A program made the translations under genes and the position numbers. From the NCBI GenBank assembly GCA_030446715.1, contig JAUJMU010000017.1:26418-90417 (forward strand): 64,000 bases of DNA, written 5' to 3'. The notes beneath the pieces were generated by a model. It ran no database searches. It was not told where the DNA came from and saw only the letters and a list, made by a program, of their open reading frames with translations. The DNA is from Cytophagales bacterium (GTDB lineage Bacteria; Bacteroidota; Bacteroidia; Cytophagales; 172606-1). Positions 1 to 10,850 of this stretch are shown here, piece after piece. Positions within the stretch are counted from its first letter, which is position 1, and the number at the start of each line of letters is the position of its first letter.

Positions 1-268
1 AAGCCAGCGAAAGGGTAACCATGGTGATGGAAAAAGTAACCCCCAGCACCGTGATCATTGAACCGGCAATCGCCGAAAGCATACTGCGGGAACCTTCCTC
101 TTCGGCCCCGAAAAGGGCAGGCCAGGTTTTGAGTTGTTCGCTTTTGATGCGAATATCTAACTCAATACCGGCGAAGGCAAGCGCCACCAGGGCCAGCACA
201 ATCAGCGACGGCACAAACCAGAGGCTGGACAGCACATTCTGCAAAAGCAAGCTTAGTCTGCTGCGCAT
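1..268 (-). CDS. DUF2254 family membrane protein, N-terminal part
   Basis: The ORF runs off the left edge and is therefore absent from the ORF track. It starts at the ATG whose complement lies at 266-268. The translation begins MRSRLSLLLQNVLSSLWFVP and has a hydrophobic segment at about residues 16-35. A second segment around residues 68-89 contains SAIAGSMITVLGVTFS, which is the characteristic early motif of DUF2254 inner-membrane proteins. Only about 89 residues are visible, against roughly 420 in the family. The function of DUF2254 is unknown. The overlapping plus-strand ORF at 21-275 is its shadow. Confidence 0.75.
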   Translation of the reverse strand, partial: MRSRLSLLLQNVLSSLWFVPSLIVLALVALAFAGIELDIRIKSEQLKTWPALFGAEEEGSRSMLSAIAGSMITVLGVTFSITMVTLSLA

Positions 269-552
269 AAAGTGATAGTTGCCGGGCACGTGAGCAATGG
301 ATAGTTTCGCCCGGGTCTGTTTACTGCTGAAAAGCGGTTAAAACAGCACCTTTACAAATGCTACCAGGGGGATTTGATAAGGCTACTGCTCTTTAAGGTA
401 GATTACCGGGGGGTGAGCGATTAGATCAGTAGGACCAGTCAGCAACCCGTTACTGACACTAACCCATAAAAGGCAACTTAAGTGTTTAAAAACGCTACCT
501 TGCCTCCACTGGCGAAGCCACTTTTTTGATGTAACCAGACCTAAGATGTAGC
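269..552. other. intergenic stretch, no gene seen
   Basis: This stretch lies between the start of the DUF2254 gene and an AraC-like remnant. The minus ORF at 383-613 has no recognisable protein character. I see no clear terminator or promoter consensus here. Confidence 0.4.
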
Positions 553-841
553 GTGCAACTTCAACTTTACCGAACCGATTACCAGACCCAACAGGAGGCT
601 TTCTACAGCTCACCCCACGCCCACCAGCACTACGAGTTGTTTTACTTTACCAAAGGAAATGCCACCCACTATATGGACTTTTCAAACGAAGAAACGACTG
701 CGCGCCGGAACGCTTCCGGGAGAAGGTGTCCGGAATCTACATGTGATAGACCTTTTTGAGCATTTCCCCACGGGTAGCAGGGCGATACTTTTGCACAAAG
801 ACGTTAAGCTCCTACGGCAGAAGCGTTTTTACGGCGCTTAG
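553..841 (+). pseudogene. AraC-family regulator, N-terminal sensor remnant
   Basis: Starting from a GTG, the reading frame gives HAHQHYELFYFTKGNATHYM, which resembles the first beta strands of the cupin-like ligand-binding half of AraC-family regulators. After about residue 45 similarity is lost and continues weakly in the frame of the ORF at 659-841. No helix-turn-helix half follows, so at most 95 codons of a roughly 280-codon gene remain. Alternatively it is an unrelated short cupin. The call rests on pattern similarity over some 40 residues only. Confidence 0.4.
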
Positions 842-921
842 CCAGTTTCCTGCCGGGCTTCTCCCCAAAATGCATCCCCCTAAAGCCTAATTCAATGACA
901 GAGACGCAGGCAAAAAGACAA

Positions 922-1012
922 CTAGTGGTCAGTAATGATTAAAGTGAGGGGTAAACCAGCTGATACTATAGCGCCTTTTTCACCCCTCAAATAATTGCTT
1001 CCTGACCACTAG
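922..1012. repeat. 91-bp palindromic (MITE-like) element
   Basis: The outer ends CTAGTGGTCAG and CTGACCACTAG are a perfect 11-bp inverted repeat. An inner pair, TGAGGGGT and ACCCCTCA, lies at matching offsets, so the whole 91 bp could fold into one long imperfect hairpin. It sits in the gap between the AraC remnant and the DUF421 gene. Size and terminal inverted repeats resemble a miniature inverted-repeat transposable element, but no parent transposase with these ends is in the window. Confidence 0.5.
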
Positions 1013-1096
1013 ATCTACGTCTGCCGTCTTTGCCTTCACCAGTGAAAAGATGCTTGTCACCTAGTATAACACCTTCTATTCGAGGGAAAAAGACCT

Positions 1097-1618
1097 ATGG
1101 AAAACATTTTTTTTAACAGTTGGAGCAGTGTCTTCCGGATCGTACTCATTGGGGTAGTGGCGTATGGAAGCTTAATTTTACTACTGAGAGCCTCCGGGAA
1201 GCGGACGCTCTCTAAAATGAATGCCTTTGACTTTATCGTAACGGTTGTTTTAGGCTCTATATTGGCTACGGTCCTACTCTCTAAAGACGTTGCGCTTACC
1301 GATGGCCTTGTGGCGTTTGCCCTGCTGATTTTCCTGCAGTTTGCCATTACTTGGCTTTCGGTCCGTTTCAAGGCATTCAGCGGGCTCATCAAAGCGGAGC
1401 CCACCCTGCTCATGTACCGCGGACATTTTTTACGGCAGGCTATGAGGAGTGAGCGGGTAACGGAAGAAGAGGTATTGGCCGTGCTACAGCGCTGGTTGGG
1501 CCACTGGTGCTGGTTGGGCGGCAAACACACGCCCTGCTTTGGTTTCCTGCCAGCCCTGCTCAGCAGGCAGCACCGATCCATCTGCCATGCCGTAGACGGT
1601 CTGCTCCCGGGAAGATAA
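1097..1618 (+). pseudogene. DUF421/YetF-like membrane protein, degenerate C-terminus
   Basis: Residues 1-130 match the DUF421 (YetF) layout: transmembrane segments at about 12-30, 50-67 and 72-90, the motif LRASGKRTLSKMNAFDF, and then a small domain with EPTLLMYRGHFLRQAMRSER followed by VTEEEVLAVLQ. Family members continue with a beta-rich segment ending in something like ETDGS. Here the frame is lost near position 1475 and the remaining 45 residues are low-complexity translation of unrelated character. A neighbouring frame retains AGWAT and TDPS, which suggests an indel. A dispersed repeat lies just downstream at 1667-1735. The cellular role of DUF421 proteins is not established. Confidence 0.65.
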
Positions 1619-1666
1619 TTGCTCACAGAGGGGAGCCGAAGGCTCGTCGGGCACTGATTCATCAGC

Positions 1667-1735
1667 TAGCAAGCAGCTATAAGCACAACGGAGGTTGCAA
1701 AAGTAGCAGCACGAAGCAGAGCTTCGCGCCATCAG
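1667..1735. repeat. right half of a dispersed palindromic repeat (family A, copy 1)
   Basis: This stretch matches the right halves of the elements at 11830-11980 and 14905-15049. It shares GCAAGCAGCTATAAGCACAA, GAGGTTGCAAAA and the terminal GCTTCGCGCCATCAG. The left half with the mirror-image end is missing or too diverged to see, so this is a partial copy next to the damaged end of the DUF421 gene. Confidence 0.6.
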
Positions 1736-1963
1736 AGGCCGTTGGTTTGTACCTTTCCGCATCCAGTATGGCTATTCAACAAAAGCGTATCAACCGCATC
1801 CCCATACCTGATGAAGTATGGACAGACGGCTGATACGCCTTTATTCCGCATTGAACCGCAGTGCGTTACCCGTTTGTATCCGAAGGCTTCGTACTGACTT
1901 AATCAGTTACCTCCTGCCTCCCGATCGGAGTATCGATACAAAGCGGGGCAACTGCCCTCCTGG

Positions 1964-4900
1964 TTAATGGGTAACTACCAGCTTTTTGGTAACGCGATGA
2001 CCTTCCGTATTCAACTCCAGAAAATACAATCCGCTCCTCCAGCTACTTACGCTAAGGGTCAGGATGTTCTTGCCGGCGTGTACCCGGTAGCGTTTGGTAG
2101 CCTGAAGCTGGGAGGTGGCATCTCTGACCAGAATGCTTGCCTCGCCTGCAGCGTCAGCGTAATGCACAACCTGCACTTGTTTACTGGCCGGGTTGGGTTG
2201 CAATAACACCTGGTCCGTTGCCGTGCTTTCTCTTGCCAGGTCAGTAATTTCCCGGCTGCTGGCAGAAAGCTGTTCCAGCTTCCACTGCTGGTTGGCCCCC
2301 CCACCGTACGCCCACTGAACGATACCGGCTCCGTCGTTGTAGGAGGCAGCAGCTACGTCCAACGCTTTTCCGCTGTTCTTGGATATAATTTTATAATACC
2401 CTTCTCCCGCGTCAACAATGCTCCACTTCTGGTTATCCGTATCATTCCAGTCATACTGCTGGATGATTCCTCCGTCGGCAAGGGAGTAATCCCGCACGTC
2501 CAATGCTTTTCCGGAGTGTACGGCCGTGATTTTATAGTAGCCGCCTTCCAGCGGTTCTATTCTCCACTGCTGGTTAGGTCCGCCCCCGTACGCCCACTGA
2601 ACGATACCGGCTCCGTTGTCGTAGGAAGCAGCGGGAACGTCCAATGATTTTCCGCTGTGGCGGGCCGTAATTTTGTAAGTACCGGCCAGGGTACCAGCCA
2701 CAGCCAGAGCCTGGGGTGTATCATCACTCCGGTAGACGCGGACAAAGTCCCAGGTAGCAGTAAAAGGAGCAGACCCAATTGAAGTGGAGATAATGCCGAC
2801 TGCCAGGGCCGGAGTGCTCTGAATTGCCGTTAACAACGCCCCGCTTACTTTGATGGGAGCGCCTATGTCCACCGGCTGACCGCCGTTCTTGGCGTACCTG
2901 GGCTGCACTACCCCCGTCGCCGGATTCACCGACAAGTACAGGTCGAGGGTTCCGGAAGGAAGCCCGCCCGGCAGGGAATAAATGTAGCTGTCCGGTACGC
3001 CGTTGTTTTCGTAGAGCACTTCAAGGCCGCCGCCTTGTCCGTCGGCGCCCAGTACTATCTTCAAATAATTATCCTGATCCCCAGTGCCGATGTATACGCC
3101 CTCCGATTGGTAAAATTGCGGGGTCTTGTTGTTGAAGAAAGGCCCCAGGAGCCGGGTTTGTACCGTAAAGGAACCCGTACCTGAAGTGACGTTGAGGCCG
3201 AACTGAAAAGCATTCTCCTGGTTATTGACCGTCCCGTAAGGGTCGCCCTCGCTGGCATTTACCACCGAAAACGCCCCGATTGCCCCACCCGCGATCAGGT
3301 TCTGGTCCTCATAAAGATCCTGGTAATTTATACCCGGCTGCTTGGGCAGCATCAGTCCCGTAAATCCCAGTCCGAACAGCCCGGTACCGGGATGGTTATT
3401 GAACAGTTCGTACCCGATTGGCAGGGTGGTGTTTAACCCGTTGGCGGCATCCAGCGGAAAGAAGTCGGCGTCGTCGGCAAGTTTGTCGTTGTCATCGTCG
3501 GGGTCGTTGTAGTTCGATACCAAATCCTTGTCGAAATCCAGGGGCTTGCTGGCGGAGGAACAAGGGTTGGTGCCGTTGTCGATCTCGTCCGCGTTGCTGT
3601 ACCCGTCCGCGTCGTCGTCGATGCCGGTGCTGTAGGTGCCGGTGCAATTCGTGGATTCCTCGGGTTCGAATACGTAAATAGAATTTTCCAGGTAACACAC
3701 CACCCAGATCGTACCCGGAAAAATATCATTGTCCCCCTGAGCCGTGATATCAAGCGGCTCGGCGCCGAAGTTGGAGGCGAAAGGCAGGTCCTGGTTCAGT
3801 CTCCTGGCTCCCCGGGCATTGGTTACGTCGGTACCGGTTTCGTTCAGCGAAACTTTGTAAATGTTCCCGTCGAATGACGCCGCCAGCAGTTGTCCCCGCA
3901 GGCCGTTTTTGAAATTGGAAGCGGTGTATTCTACCAATCCATTGGTTGAACTGACGAAGGTCAGCAGGGCGTTGTCCGTTTCTCCGGGGTTTTGGTAATC
4001 TCCTTCTACCGGGTTAGCCATACCAGCCGGCAGGGGCGGCCAGTCGGCGGGCAAGGGATTGGTGCCAGTGGTGCTGGTCCGCCATGCGCCGGTACCATTG
4101 TGGGTGTAGAGGCCGGCCCCTCTCGGGTTGGCCCTTACCGGATTGGGGTGTCCTCCGTAAAAGGTACCCGGCGTGTAATTGTTCAGATTGCCAACGTAAT
4201 GCAGATTATCCAGGTTGTTCACCTGCGCGTCATTGGTGCCTGGGCCCGTGGAACCGGGTTCACCGGGAACGTAGTTATTGGTCACGCTGCCGCCGCCTTC
4301 ATTGGCCGGGTACCCGCCCCAGCCTTGATTGCCCCCGTTATCCATTACGTACATGCGCCTTTCCTTGCCCGGAGTTTTGGTAATGACCAGATCATAGGCG
4401 TTGCGGAAACCCGTGGCAAACACCTGTACGGGTCCGCCTGACACAATCTTAGCCTGATTTAAGCCGTCGTTGCCGCCGAAGGGGTCGTTGGCATCGGGGT
4501 TGCCGGCCCGGGTCGGGTCATCAAGTGTAGGAAGATCGTACTTATACCGGTTGTCCCCGCTTCCCCGGATGGGCAAAGCATCAATTGCCGCCAGGTCAAT
4601 GGACAGAAAGGCGGCAGCAAGGGCGTATTCGGTGATATAAGCAAAGTTGATGGATGGGCTACCGGCATTGGTAAAACCACCAATCGCAACGTAAAGCCTG
4701 CTGCCTTCCAGTTGCATGCCGTTGGTGGAGTGGTTCTCCTCCGAACGGGGCAACCCCCGCACCAGGTCCATCTTCTCCCAGCCGCTTGCCGTCCTGGTAA
4801 GGCGGGAAATAATGCCCGAGTTGGTATCCAGATTCATGTCGCCGTCGGGCCCGCCGATGCGGCTGTCGCTGGAACTCACGTAAAGCACCGGGTTGGCGGC

Positions 4901-5485
4901 CGTACCGGTCACCACCAGGCTGGTTACCTGCCTCCAGGTTATGCCCGGAGCCGGAGAACCGTCGTCGTTGTGGTTGGGAATCCGGTTGATCAGGTCGATG
5001 ACCTCCTCCCCCGTGACGGAGTAGTCGTTCGGCCCGTTCCGCACGATGGTATATATTTTAATCAGACCATTCTGCTGGGCAACGTACATGCGGCCGTCCG
5101 GCCCGAACTGTAACGAGGTGGGATTGTCCAACGCTACTTCCAGACCATCGGTCCCCTGCACCGCGGCCACCCGGCCTCCGGCAAGGTTTTTTGGCTTGGG
5201 CGCCTTGCCTTTAATTCCTTTCAGGGCGCTGGCCTTGAAATTGAACTTAGCCTTGGCCAGTTGATCGGCCGACAAGTCCACTGGCGGTAATTTAGGCTGT
5301 TTCTTCTCAAACTTGTACTTGCCCATGTACTTCTCCCGTTCCGGGCCTTTGATCTGTTTACCTTGCCCATTACCTTGACTGTTCCCCTGCCCGTACAGGT
5401 CAGTAGTACCCGCGAAAAGGATCAATGCGCACAAAAGCATTGCTGTCCTGGCAAATTGATAGTAGTGTAGAATCGTTGTTTTCAT
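1964..5485 (-). CDS. secreted PQQ-sugar-dehydrogenase-like protein with ricin lectin and T9SS sorting domains
   Basis: The 1173-residue product begins with a signal peptide (to about residue 33, ending LYGQ). A beta-propeller resembling glucose/sorbosone dehydrogenases covers about 105-615, with NPTSLQFGPDGRMYVAQQNG near its start. It is followed by a calcium-binding thrombospondin-type-3 stretch (DDDADGYSNADEIDNGTNP), a jelly-roll domain at about 690-925, and a ricin-type beta-trefoil at about 940-1080 with three QxW-type NQQW/NQKW repeats. The last 80 residues, from NPAS onward, look like a type A T9SS sorting domain. It is therefore probably exported and attached to the cell surface, where it would bind carbohydrate. 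Enzyme activity is an inference. It is a tandem paralogue of the next minus-strand gene. Confidence 0.85.
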   Translation of the reverse strand: MKTTILHYYQFARTAMLLCALILFAGTTDLYGQGNSQGNGQGKQIKGPEREKYMGKYKFEKKQPKLPPVDLSADQLAKAKFNFKASALKGIKGKAPKPKNLAGGRVAAVQGTDGLEVALDNPTSLQFGPDGRMYVAQQNGLIKIYTIVRNGPNDYSVTGEEVIDLINRIPNHNDDGSPAPGITWRQVTSLVVTGTAANPVLYVSSSDSRIGGPDGDMNLDTNSGIISRLTRTASGWEKMDLVRGLPRSEENHSTNGMQLEGSRLYVAIGGFTNAGSPSINFAYITEYALAAAFLSIDLAAIDALPIRGSGDNRYKYDLPTLDDPTRAGNPDANDPFGGNDGLNQAKIVSGGPVQVFATGFRNAYDLVITKTPGKERRMYVMDNGGNQGWGGYPANEGGGSVTNNYVPGEPGSTGPGTNDAQVNNLDNLHYVGNLNNYTPGTFYGGHPNPVRANPRGAGLYTHNGTGAWRTSTTGTNPLPADWPPLPAGMANPVEGDYQNPGETDNALLTFVSSTNGLVEYTASNFKNGLRGQLLAASFDGNIYKVSLNETGTDVTNARGARRLNQDLPFASNFGAEPLDITAQGDNDIFPGTIWVVCYLENSIYVFEPEESTNCTGTYSTGIDDDADGYSNADEIDNGTNPCSSASKPLDFDKDLVSNYNDPDDDNDKLADDADFFPLDAANGLNTTLPIGYELFNNHPGTGLFGLGFTGLMLPKQPGINYQDLYEDQNLIAGGAIGAFSVVNASEGDPYGTVNNQENAFQFGLNVTSGTGSFTVQTRLLGPFFNNKTPQFYQSEGVYIGTGDQDNYLKIVLGADGQGGGLEVLYENNGVPDSYIYSLPGGLPSGTLDLYLSVNPATGVVQPRYAKNGGQPVDIGAPIKVSGALLTAIQSTPALAVGIISTSIGSAPFTATWDFVRVYRSDDTPQALAVAGTLAGTYKITARHSGKSLDVPAASYDNGAGIVQWAYGGGPNQQWRIEPLEGGYYKITAVHSGKALDVRDYSLADGGIIQQYDWNDTDNQKWSIVDAGEGYYKIISKNSGKALDVAAASYNDGAGIVQWAYGGGANQQWKLEQLSASSREITDLARESTATDQVLLQPNPASKQVQVVHYADAAGEASILVRDATSQLQATKRYRVHAGKNILTLSVSSWRSGLYFLELNTEGHRVTKKLVVTH

Positions 5486-6231
5486 AGAGTTATAAATGGT
5501 TGAGTTGAAAAACGGGTTGGACAGAGTGATGACCGCCCGGAAACCGGGTAGCAGCGTTACTAGATTAAGACTAGACTAAGTTGGATTGTTTGCGGCCTCC
5601 TGCTCCGTGCGTCCAGCAGTACGCACGAGCCCGGCTCTCAGTCAGACAAACCATTTATCGCAGTCCTGATTGCCGCTCATGCCTGAGCAGGCTAGCAATT
5701 AAACTCTGCGCGAGAACATAAGGTTACGCCGGGTGAATCTGGTCTGAACTAAATCATAGCAAGTGAAAGAATGACAAAAACTTACCTGGGTGACAAAATT
5801 TAAAAAGTAGCTGGTTATATTTTAAAGATAAGCGCTTTTACAATAACAAAGAAGAACGTACAGATTATTATTATGTTATTTATTATGTTATTTTCAGAAC
5901 GATAGTCGCGTATCTGGCGGTGAAATTTTGTGAATTTGCTTAATAATCTGTTAATTAATGAATTGAGCAAATTCTTTAGTAAACAAGGCGAGATCTGCTT
6001 TTTTTATTCAGTGAACTACATTCACCAGACTTTTTACTTCATTTAGTCCGGGTATTGGTAGAAACAGGCTTGTACAGGCTTGTACACGCTCTGTACGCCC
6101 GTTGGGAATACAGAGTGTGTACAAGCCTGGATAGGGTTTCCGAAAAAAAAGGTGCCGGCCCGGTCGGCGGACTACGGCAAGGCACGCACCGCAAGAACCC
6201 TTAGGCGAAACCGGGCAGATGCCTCATAGCG
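5486..6231. other. AT-rich intergenic region between the two tandem secreted-protein genes
   Basis: About 745 bp without an ORF of note. The part from 5800 to 6050 is clearly AT-rich compared with the flanks and contains a short tandem duplication, TTATTATGTTATTTATTATG, near 5868. It probably holds the promoter of the downstream minus-strand gene. A strong hairpin lies at 6075-6129. Confidence 0.5.
6075..6129. other. 21-bp stem hairpin downstream of the malectin/Kelch gene
   Basis: CAGGCTTGTACACGCTCTGTA and TACAGAGTGTGTACAAGCCTG form a 21-bp stem with a single wobble pair and a 13-base loop. The first ten bases are also directly duplicated at 6065. It lies beyond the stop of the minus-strand gene. 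There is no T-run on the minus side, so an intrinsic terminator is uncertain. Confidence 0.45.
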
Positions 6232-9200
6232 TTATAGCTTTAAAAACTTAACGCTGCTGCGGTAGCCTTCCTTTGCTTCTATTCTCAGCACGTAATACCC
6301 TGGCTTTAAACCGGAGGTGTCAATCTCAATTTGGTTTTCCCCCGTTACCCGGTGCCCATTCCTCCGCAGGAGCCTGCCATTGATGGCAACAAGAGAAGTT
6401 GCCGTAACACTGGCCGCCGGAACCGGGGAGGCTGGCCGTTAAATAGTCTTCAGCAGGGTTAGGAAAAATGAGTGCGGGCACGTCGGCATTACTCTTATCC
6501 CCGATCACTTCAATGGCCGATACTTTCGGTAAATCGGTTGCTCCTTTCAAGAACAGTACGTTTAGCACTCCGTCAGTAACCTTAACGGTAACTGTTTCCT
6601 GAATAGCCTTCATCGGGCCGCCTGTTTTGGCGTAAATGTTATAATCAGTAAGCATGCGCTGCCCCTCAATGTCTACACTAAACAACCGTTTGCCCGCGGC
6701 ACCGCAACGCCCCAGAAGGTTTCCGCAAAATGCAGAATTACCTTAAAGGTACCGTTGCCCGTCGGAAAGTGGTAGCCAAATTCCCCGAAACGCTCCGAAC
6801 GGTACAGTTCATCGTGGTCAGTTCCGGCAATATCATTGGTACCAACCGTTGTGTACGTTTCCCCCCCCATTGCGTACTGATCAGCGCTGAAAATGCTGCC
6901 GTCCATGGCAGTGTAAGCCTCCCCTCCCGCGTTGATTCTGAAGGTGCTGCCAATTTGAGACCCGGACGTAGCATTCCTTTCAGGAACTGCTAAGGAAAGT
7001 ACTTCCTGGGAGGACAATTCAGGCCCGCCACCCCGGTTTGCCGAACCGGCGGCAATGTAAAGGCTATCACCGCTGGCAATGGCCTGGGTTCCGTGGCGTC
7101 CCTGCTTAAGGTCAGCCAGTCGCCGCCAGACGTTGGTGGTTACGTTCAGGGCCTCCGTTTGCTGGTGGGCAGTTTCCTGAACGCCACTCTCCCCGCCGAT
7201 CACGATCAGCTCATTGCCTGCCGCTACTGCAGTAGAGCCCCCCCGTTGCGTGGGGATGGCAATGGGTAAAGTAGTCCACGAGCCCGTCGAAAAATCATAC
7301 GCATCCACTTCGGGTATCGTCAGTTCAAATATCTGGCCCGTACCGGCTGAGGTGCGCCGTCCGCCGGCAGCGTATAATTTGGTCCCGATTACGGCGGCGT
7401 GGAAGTGATCCCGGGCCCGCGGGGCGTCGGGCAAGGCACGCCAGACTCCGGTAGCCGGATCAAATTCGTCGAGCCAGGGCACAAAGCCACCGTTATGACC
7501 GTTTACAATTCCTCCGGCCAGATAAATCTTGTTGTTGTACACGGCAACGCCTGCCGCTCCGCGGCGTCTGGCTACCGGAATTGCCGGGCCGGTTGCCCAG
7601 GCATTGGTGGCCGGATTGTAGATGTATACATTGGGTACGGGCTGTTCGCCCGGGTATTCACCGGTGAAGGCCCCCAGTACGTAGATAAGCCCATTCAGGC
7701 TGACGGCCTGGAAATGGTGCATCTCGAAGGGGGGTGGGGCGGCGCTTGTCCAGGCCTGGGTTACCGGATCATATACCTGCACGGGGTGTAAGCCCCTGCC
7801 GCCCAACAGGTAAAACTTATCGCCGGCTTTCACATAGGCATTCTCGTGCCGCTCCGTCGGGGTGCCCGTTTTTGGCGGCAGGGGCTGCCAGGTCTCGTTG
7901 GCCACGGTAACAAAATCCCAGGACGCCGTAAAGGGGCCGGCCCCGCGGGAAGTAGCAATTATTCCTACCGCCAGGGCCGGCACCTCCTGAATGGCGGTCA
8001 ACAGGGCGCCGCGCACCACCACCGGAGAACCAACGGGGAATACCAGTCCGCCCTCCAGTGAGTATTTGGGCTGCACGATTCCCGTGGCCGGGTCCACCGT
8101 CAGATACAAATCCATGATTTTGTCGGGAACGCCGCCGGCAAGCGGATAAACCGTACTTCTGGCCACCCCATTCTGTTCATATACCACCTCAATGCCGCCT
8201 CTGCCGCCGTTGGCAATCAGCGCCACTTTCAGGTAGTTATCCTGATCTCCCGTTCCGATGTACACGCCCTGCGACTGGTGGTTCTGCGGTTTCTTGCCGT
8301 TAAAAAATGGACCCAGCATCCGGGCCTGTACGTCGAAGACGCCCGACAGGGCAGTGGTATTGATTCCGAACTGGAACGCATTTTCCTGGTTGTTGGCTCT
8401 ACCCAAGGCGTCGCCCGGGGTAACCTGCACCACTGAAAACGCCCCTACTGCTCCGCCCGCAATCAGATTCTGCTCGTCGTACAGGTCAACGAGGTTGTAC
8501 CCTGGATTTTTATTCACCATCAGGCCGGTGAAGCCTACTCCGTATAAGCCGGTGCCGGGGTCGCCGTTATATAAATCATACTTGAGGGGCAGTTTGGTGT
8601 CCAGCCCGTTTTTAGCGTCTACCGCAAAGGCATCCATGTAATCGGGAATCCCGTCGTTGTCGTTGTCGTTGTCGTTCAGGTCGGAGATCAGGTCAGAATC
8701 GCTGTCAACCGGCCGGCTGGCAGCCGAGCAAGGGTTGGATAAATTGTCAATTTCATCGGCGTTGCTGTACCCGTCGCCGTCATCGTCCACCGACCTGCTG
8801 TACGTGCCGGAACAACGGGAAGAAGGCTGGGGTTCAAAAACGGTAAGCTCCTTACCAAGGTAGGTAACTGCCCAAACGGTGCCCGGAAAAATATCGTTAT
8901 CCCCCTGCGCCGTCACGTCAATGGGCTCCTTGCCGAAACCCGACGCAAACGGAAAATCCTGAATGAGCCTCTCCTTGCCCTTCGGATTGGTGGCTTCCGT
9001 GCCCGATTCGTTCAGCGTAATCCGGTAAATATTTCCGTCAAAGCAGGCGGTCAGTAAATTGCCTTTGAGCCGGTTGTCGAAAGCAGAGGCAGTGTATTCG
9101 GCAATCCCGTTGGTAGAGATCGTAAAAGTCAGCATGGCGTTGTTGGCTTCACCCGGATTCCGGAAATCTCCTTCCACCGGATTGGCCAGTTCCAGGGGTA

Positions 9201-10578
9201 CGGGAGGCCAGTCTGCCGGCAGCGGATCAGGACCGGTTTTGCTGGTACGCCATACGCCCTTCCCGCTGCCGGCAGTGTATAAACCGGCTCCCGCCGGATT
9301 GGCCCGGATCGGATTGGGGTGTCCGGCGTACATGCTGCCGGGCTTGTACGTATCCAGGTTGCCGATGTAATGTAAATTATCCAGGTTATTGACCTGCGGG
9401 TCGTTTTTTCCCGGTCCGAACGAACCTGGCTCACCGGCCGGATAGTTATTGGTGACATCGCCGCCGCCTTCACTATCGGGGTGCCCACCCCACCCCTGGT
9501 TGGCCCCGTTGTCAATGGCATACATGCGGCGGGCTTTGCCCGGCGTCTGCGTGATTACCAGATCATAAGCGTTCCGGAAGCCGGGGGCATACACCTGTAC
9601 TGGTCCTCCGGGCACTATTTTCGTCTGGTTGAGGCCATCGTTGCCGCCGAAAGGGTCGCCCACGTCGGTTCCATTGGGCAGATTGGTACGGGTGGGGTCG
9701 TCCAGGGTAGGAATGTTGTATTTGTATTTGGTGTTGCCGGTCCCTGCGGTGGGCATGGCGTCGATCTTTTTCAGATCAATGGACAGAATAGCCGCCGCCA
9801 GGGCGAACTCGCTGGCAAGGGCGAAGCTGGCCGAGGGGGCACCAGCGTTGGTAAACCCGCCGATGGACGCGTACAGCACGTTGGTCTGCGCATCGAGTTG
9901 CAGGCCGTTCACGGAGTGGTTCTCCTCCGAACGGGGCAACCCCCGCACCAGGTCTACCTTGTCCCACCCGCCCGGGGTTTTGGTCAGCCGGGAGATGATT
10001 CCCGAGTTGCTGTCCAGGTTTACATCCTTGTTCGGATCGGCGCCGCCGGTGTCCCAGGGACCACCCATCCGGCTGTCACTGGAACCCACGTAAAGCACCG
10101 GGCTGGCTGCGGTACCGGTTACCAGCAGGCCCGTAACTTGCCGGACCGGGATGCCGGGAGCCGGCGACCCGTCGTCATTGTGATTGGGAATCTGGTTAAT
10201 CAGGTCAATTACTTCCTCACTGGTGGCCTGGTAATCGCCGGGTCCCCTGCGGATGATGGTCAATACTTTGATAATACCGTCCTGCTGAGCCACGTACAGC
10301 CGCCCGTCGGGCCCGAACTGCAGAGAGGTGGGGTTCAGCACGGAAGCGCCCTTCAAACTACTCACCGAGAAGCTGTAGCGGGCCCTTTCGAGCAGTTCAC
10401 CTTTCAGGTCCTTGGGTGGTAATTTGGCTTTTTTATTCGGCCTTGATCCGCTCATGTACTGTGCCGAAGCTCCGGTAATGGTAAACAAAACCGTATGGAG
10501 GAATAATAACAACGCCATTTTGCCAGCTGATAACGGCCGGGGAGTAACTATTTTACGCATGGGGTAAGGGGCAATCAT
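6232..10578 (-). pseudogene. secreted PQQ-sugar-dehydrogenase-like protein with Kelch, malectin and T9SS domains, two frameshifts
   Basis: The first 1301 codons are open: signal peptide, beta-propeller, DDDGDGYSNADEIDN calcium repeats, jelly-roll, a five- to six-blade Kelch propeller at about 895-1180 (repeated GG-Y/W motifs such as YLLGGRGLHPVQVY), and the start of a malectin domain. The frame breaks near 6690. The correct continuation, GAAGKRLFSVDIEGQR, is in another frame (ORF 6326-6685). A second break near 6417 moves the sorting domain to a third frame that reads GLKPGYYVLRIEAKEGY and stops at 6232. Either two indels have silenced the anchor region or the sequence contains two errors. 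Up to the jelly-roll it closely parallels the 1964-5485 product; the C-terminal modules differ. An in-frame ATG at 10560 is an alternative start. Confidence 0.8.
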
Positions 10579-10832
10579 TGAAGAAAAGATAAACTACTAT
10601 TTGTTATATGAATCACTTTTATAAGTCGTAAACGGACAAGTGAATAAATTGGTGCGCAGACGCGCCAGCCAGTATCTGATGACCAACTGATCGCTCCACT
10701 AAAAAATGAGACGGTGTACATCCCGGTTTGGCTTTGCCGGACCAACGCCTCTTTACGGACCAGGCCCCTTTTCTACTCTCGCTGTCATCCCGGAAAGGCC
10801 TGTCCGGGATAAAGATTGTTCTTTTACACCAG
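10579..10832. other. intergenic, upstream of the malectin gene and flanking the IS
   Basis: About 250 bp between the start of the minus-strand gene and the left end of the IS. Nothing recognisable apart from a short CG-rich inverted pair around 10780-10805 (CCCGGAAAGGCCTGTCCGGG). Confidence 0.35.
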
Positions 10833-10850
10833 ACTTCTTGCGAAAGTAAA

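Noticed and set aside
383-613. 76-aa minus ORF
   Set aside because: No motif and overlaps the AraC-like remnant start.
1484-1762. 92-aa minus ORF over the end of DUF421 and repeat A
   Set aside because: Composed of repeat sequence and degenerate coding sequence; no family features.
3418-3681. Arg/Cys-rich ORFs and apparent GTC/GTT triplet repeats near 3420-3620, looking like a tandem repeat array
   Set aside because: They are the codons of the Asp-rich calcium-binding repeats of the secreted protein, not a CRISPR or microsatellite.
9481-10422. 313-aa plus ORF inside the malectin/Kelch gene
   Set aside because: Mirror frame of a GC-rich coding region; the minus frame carries all domain motifs.
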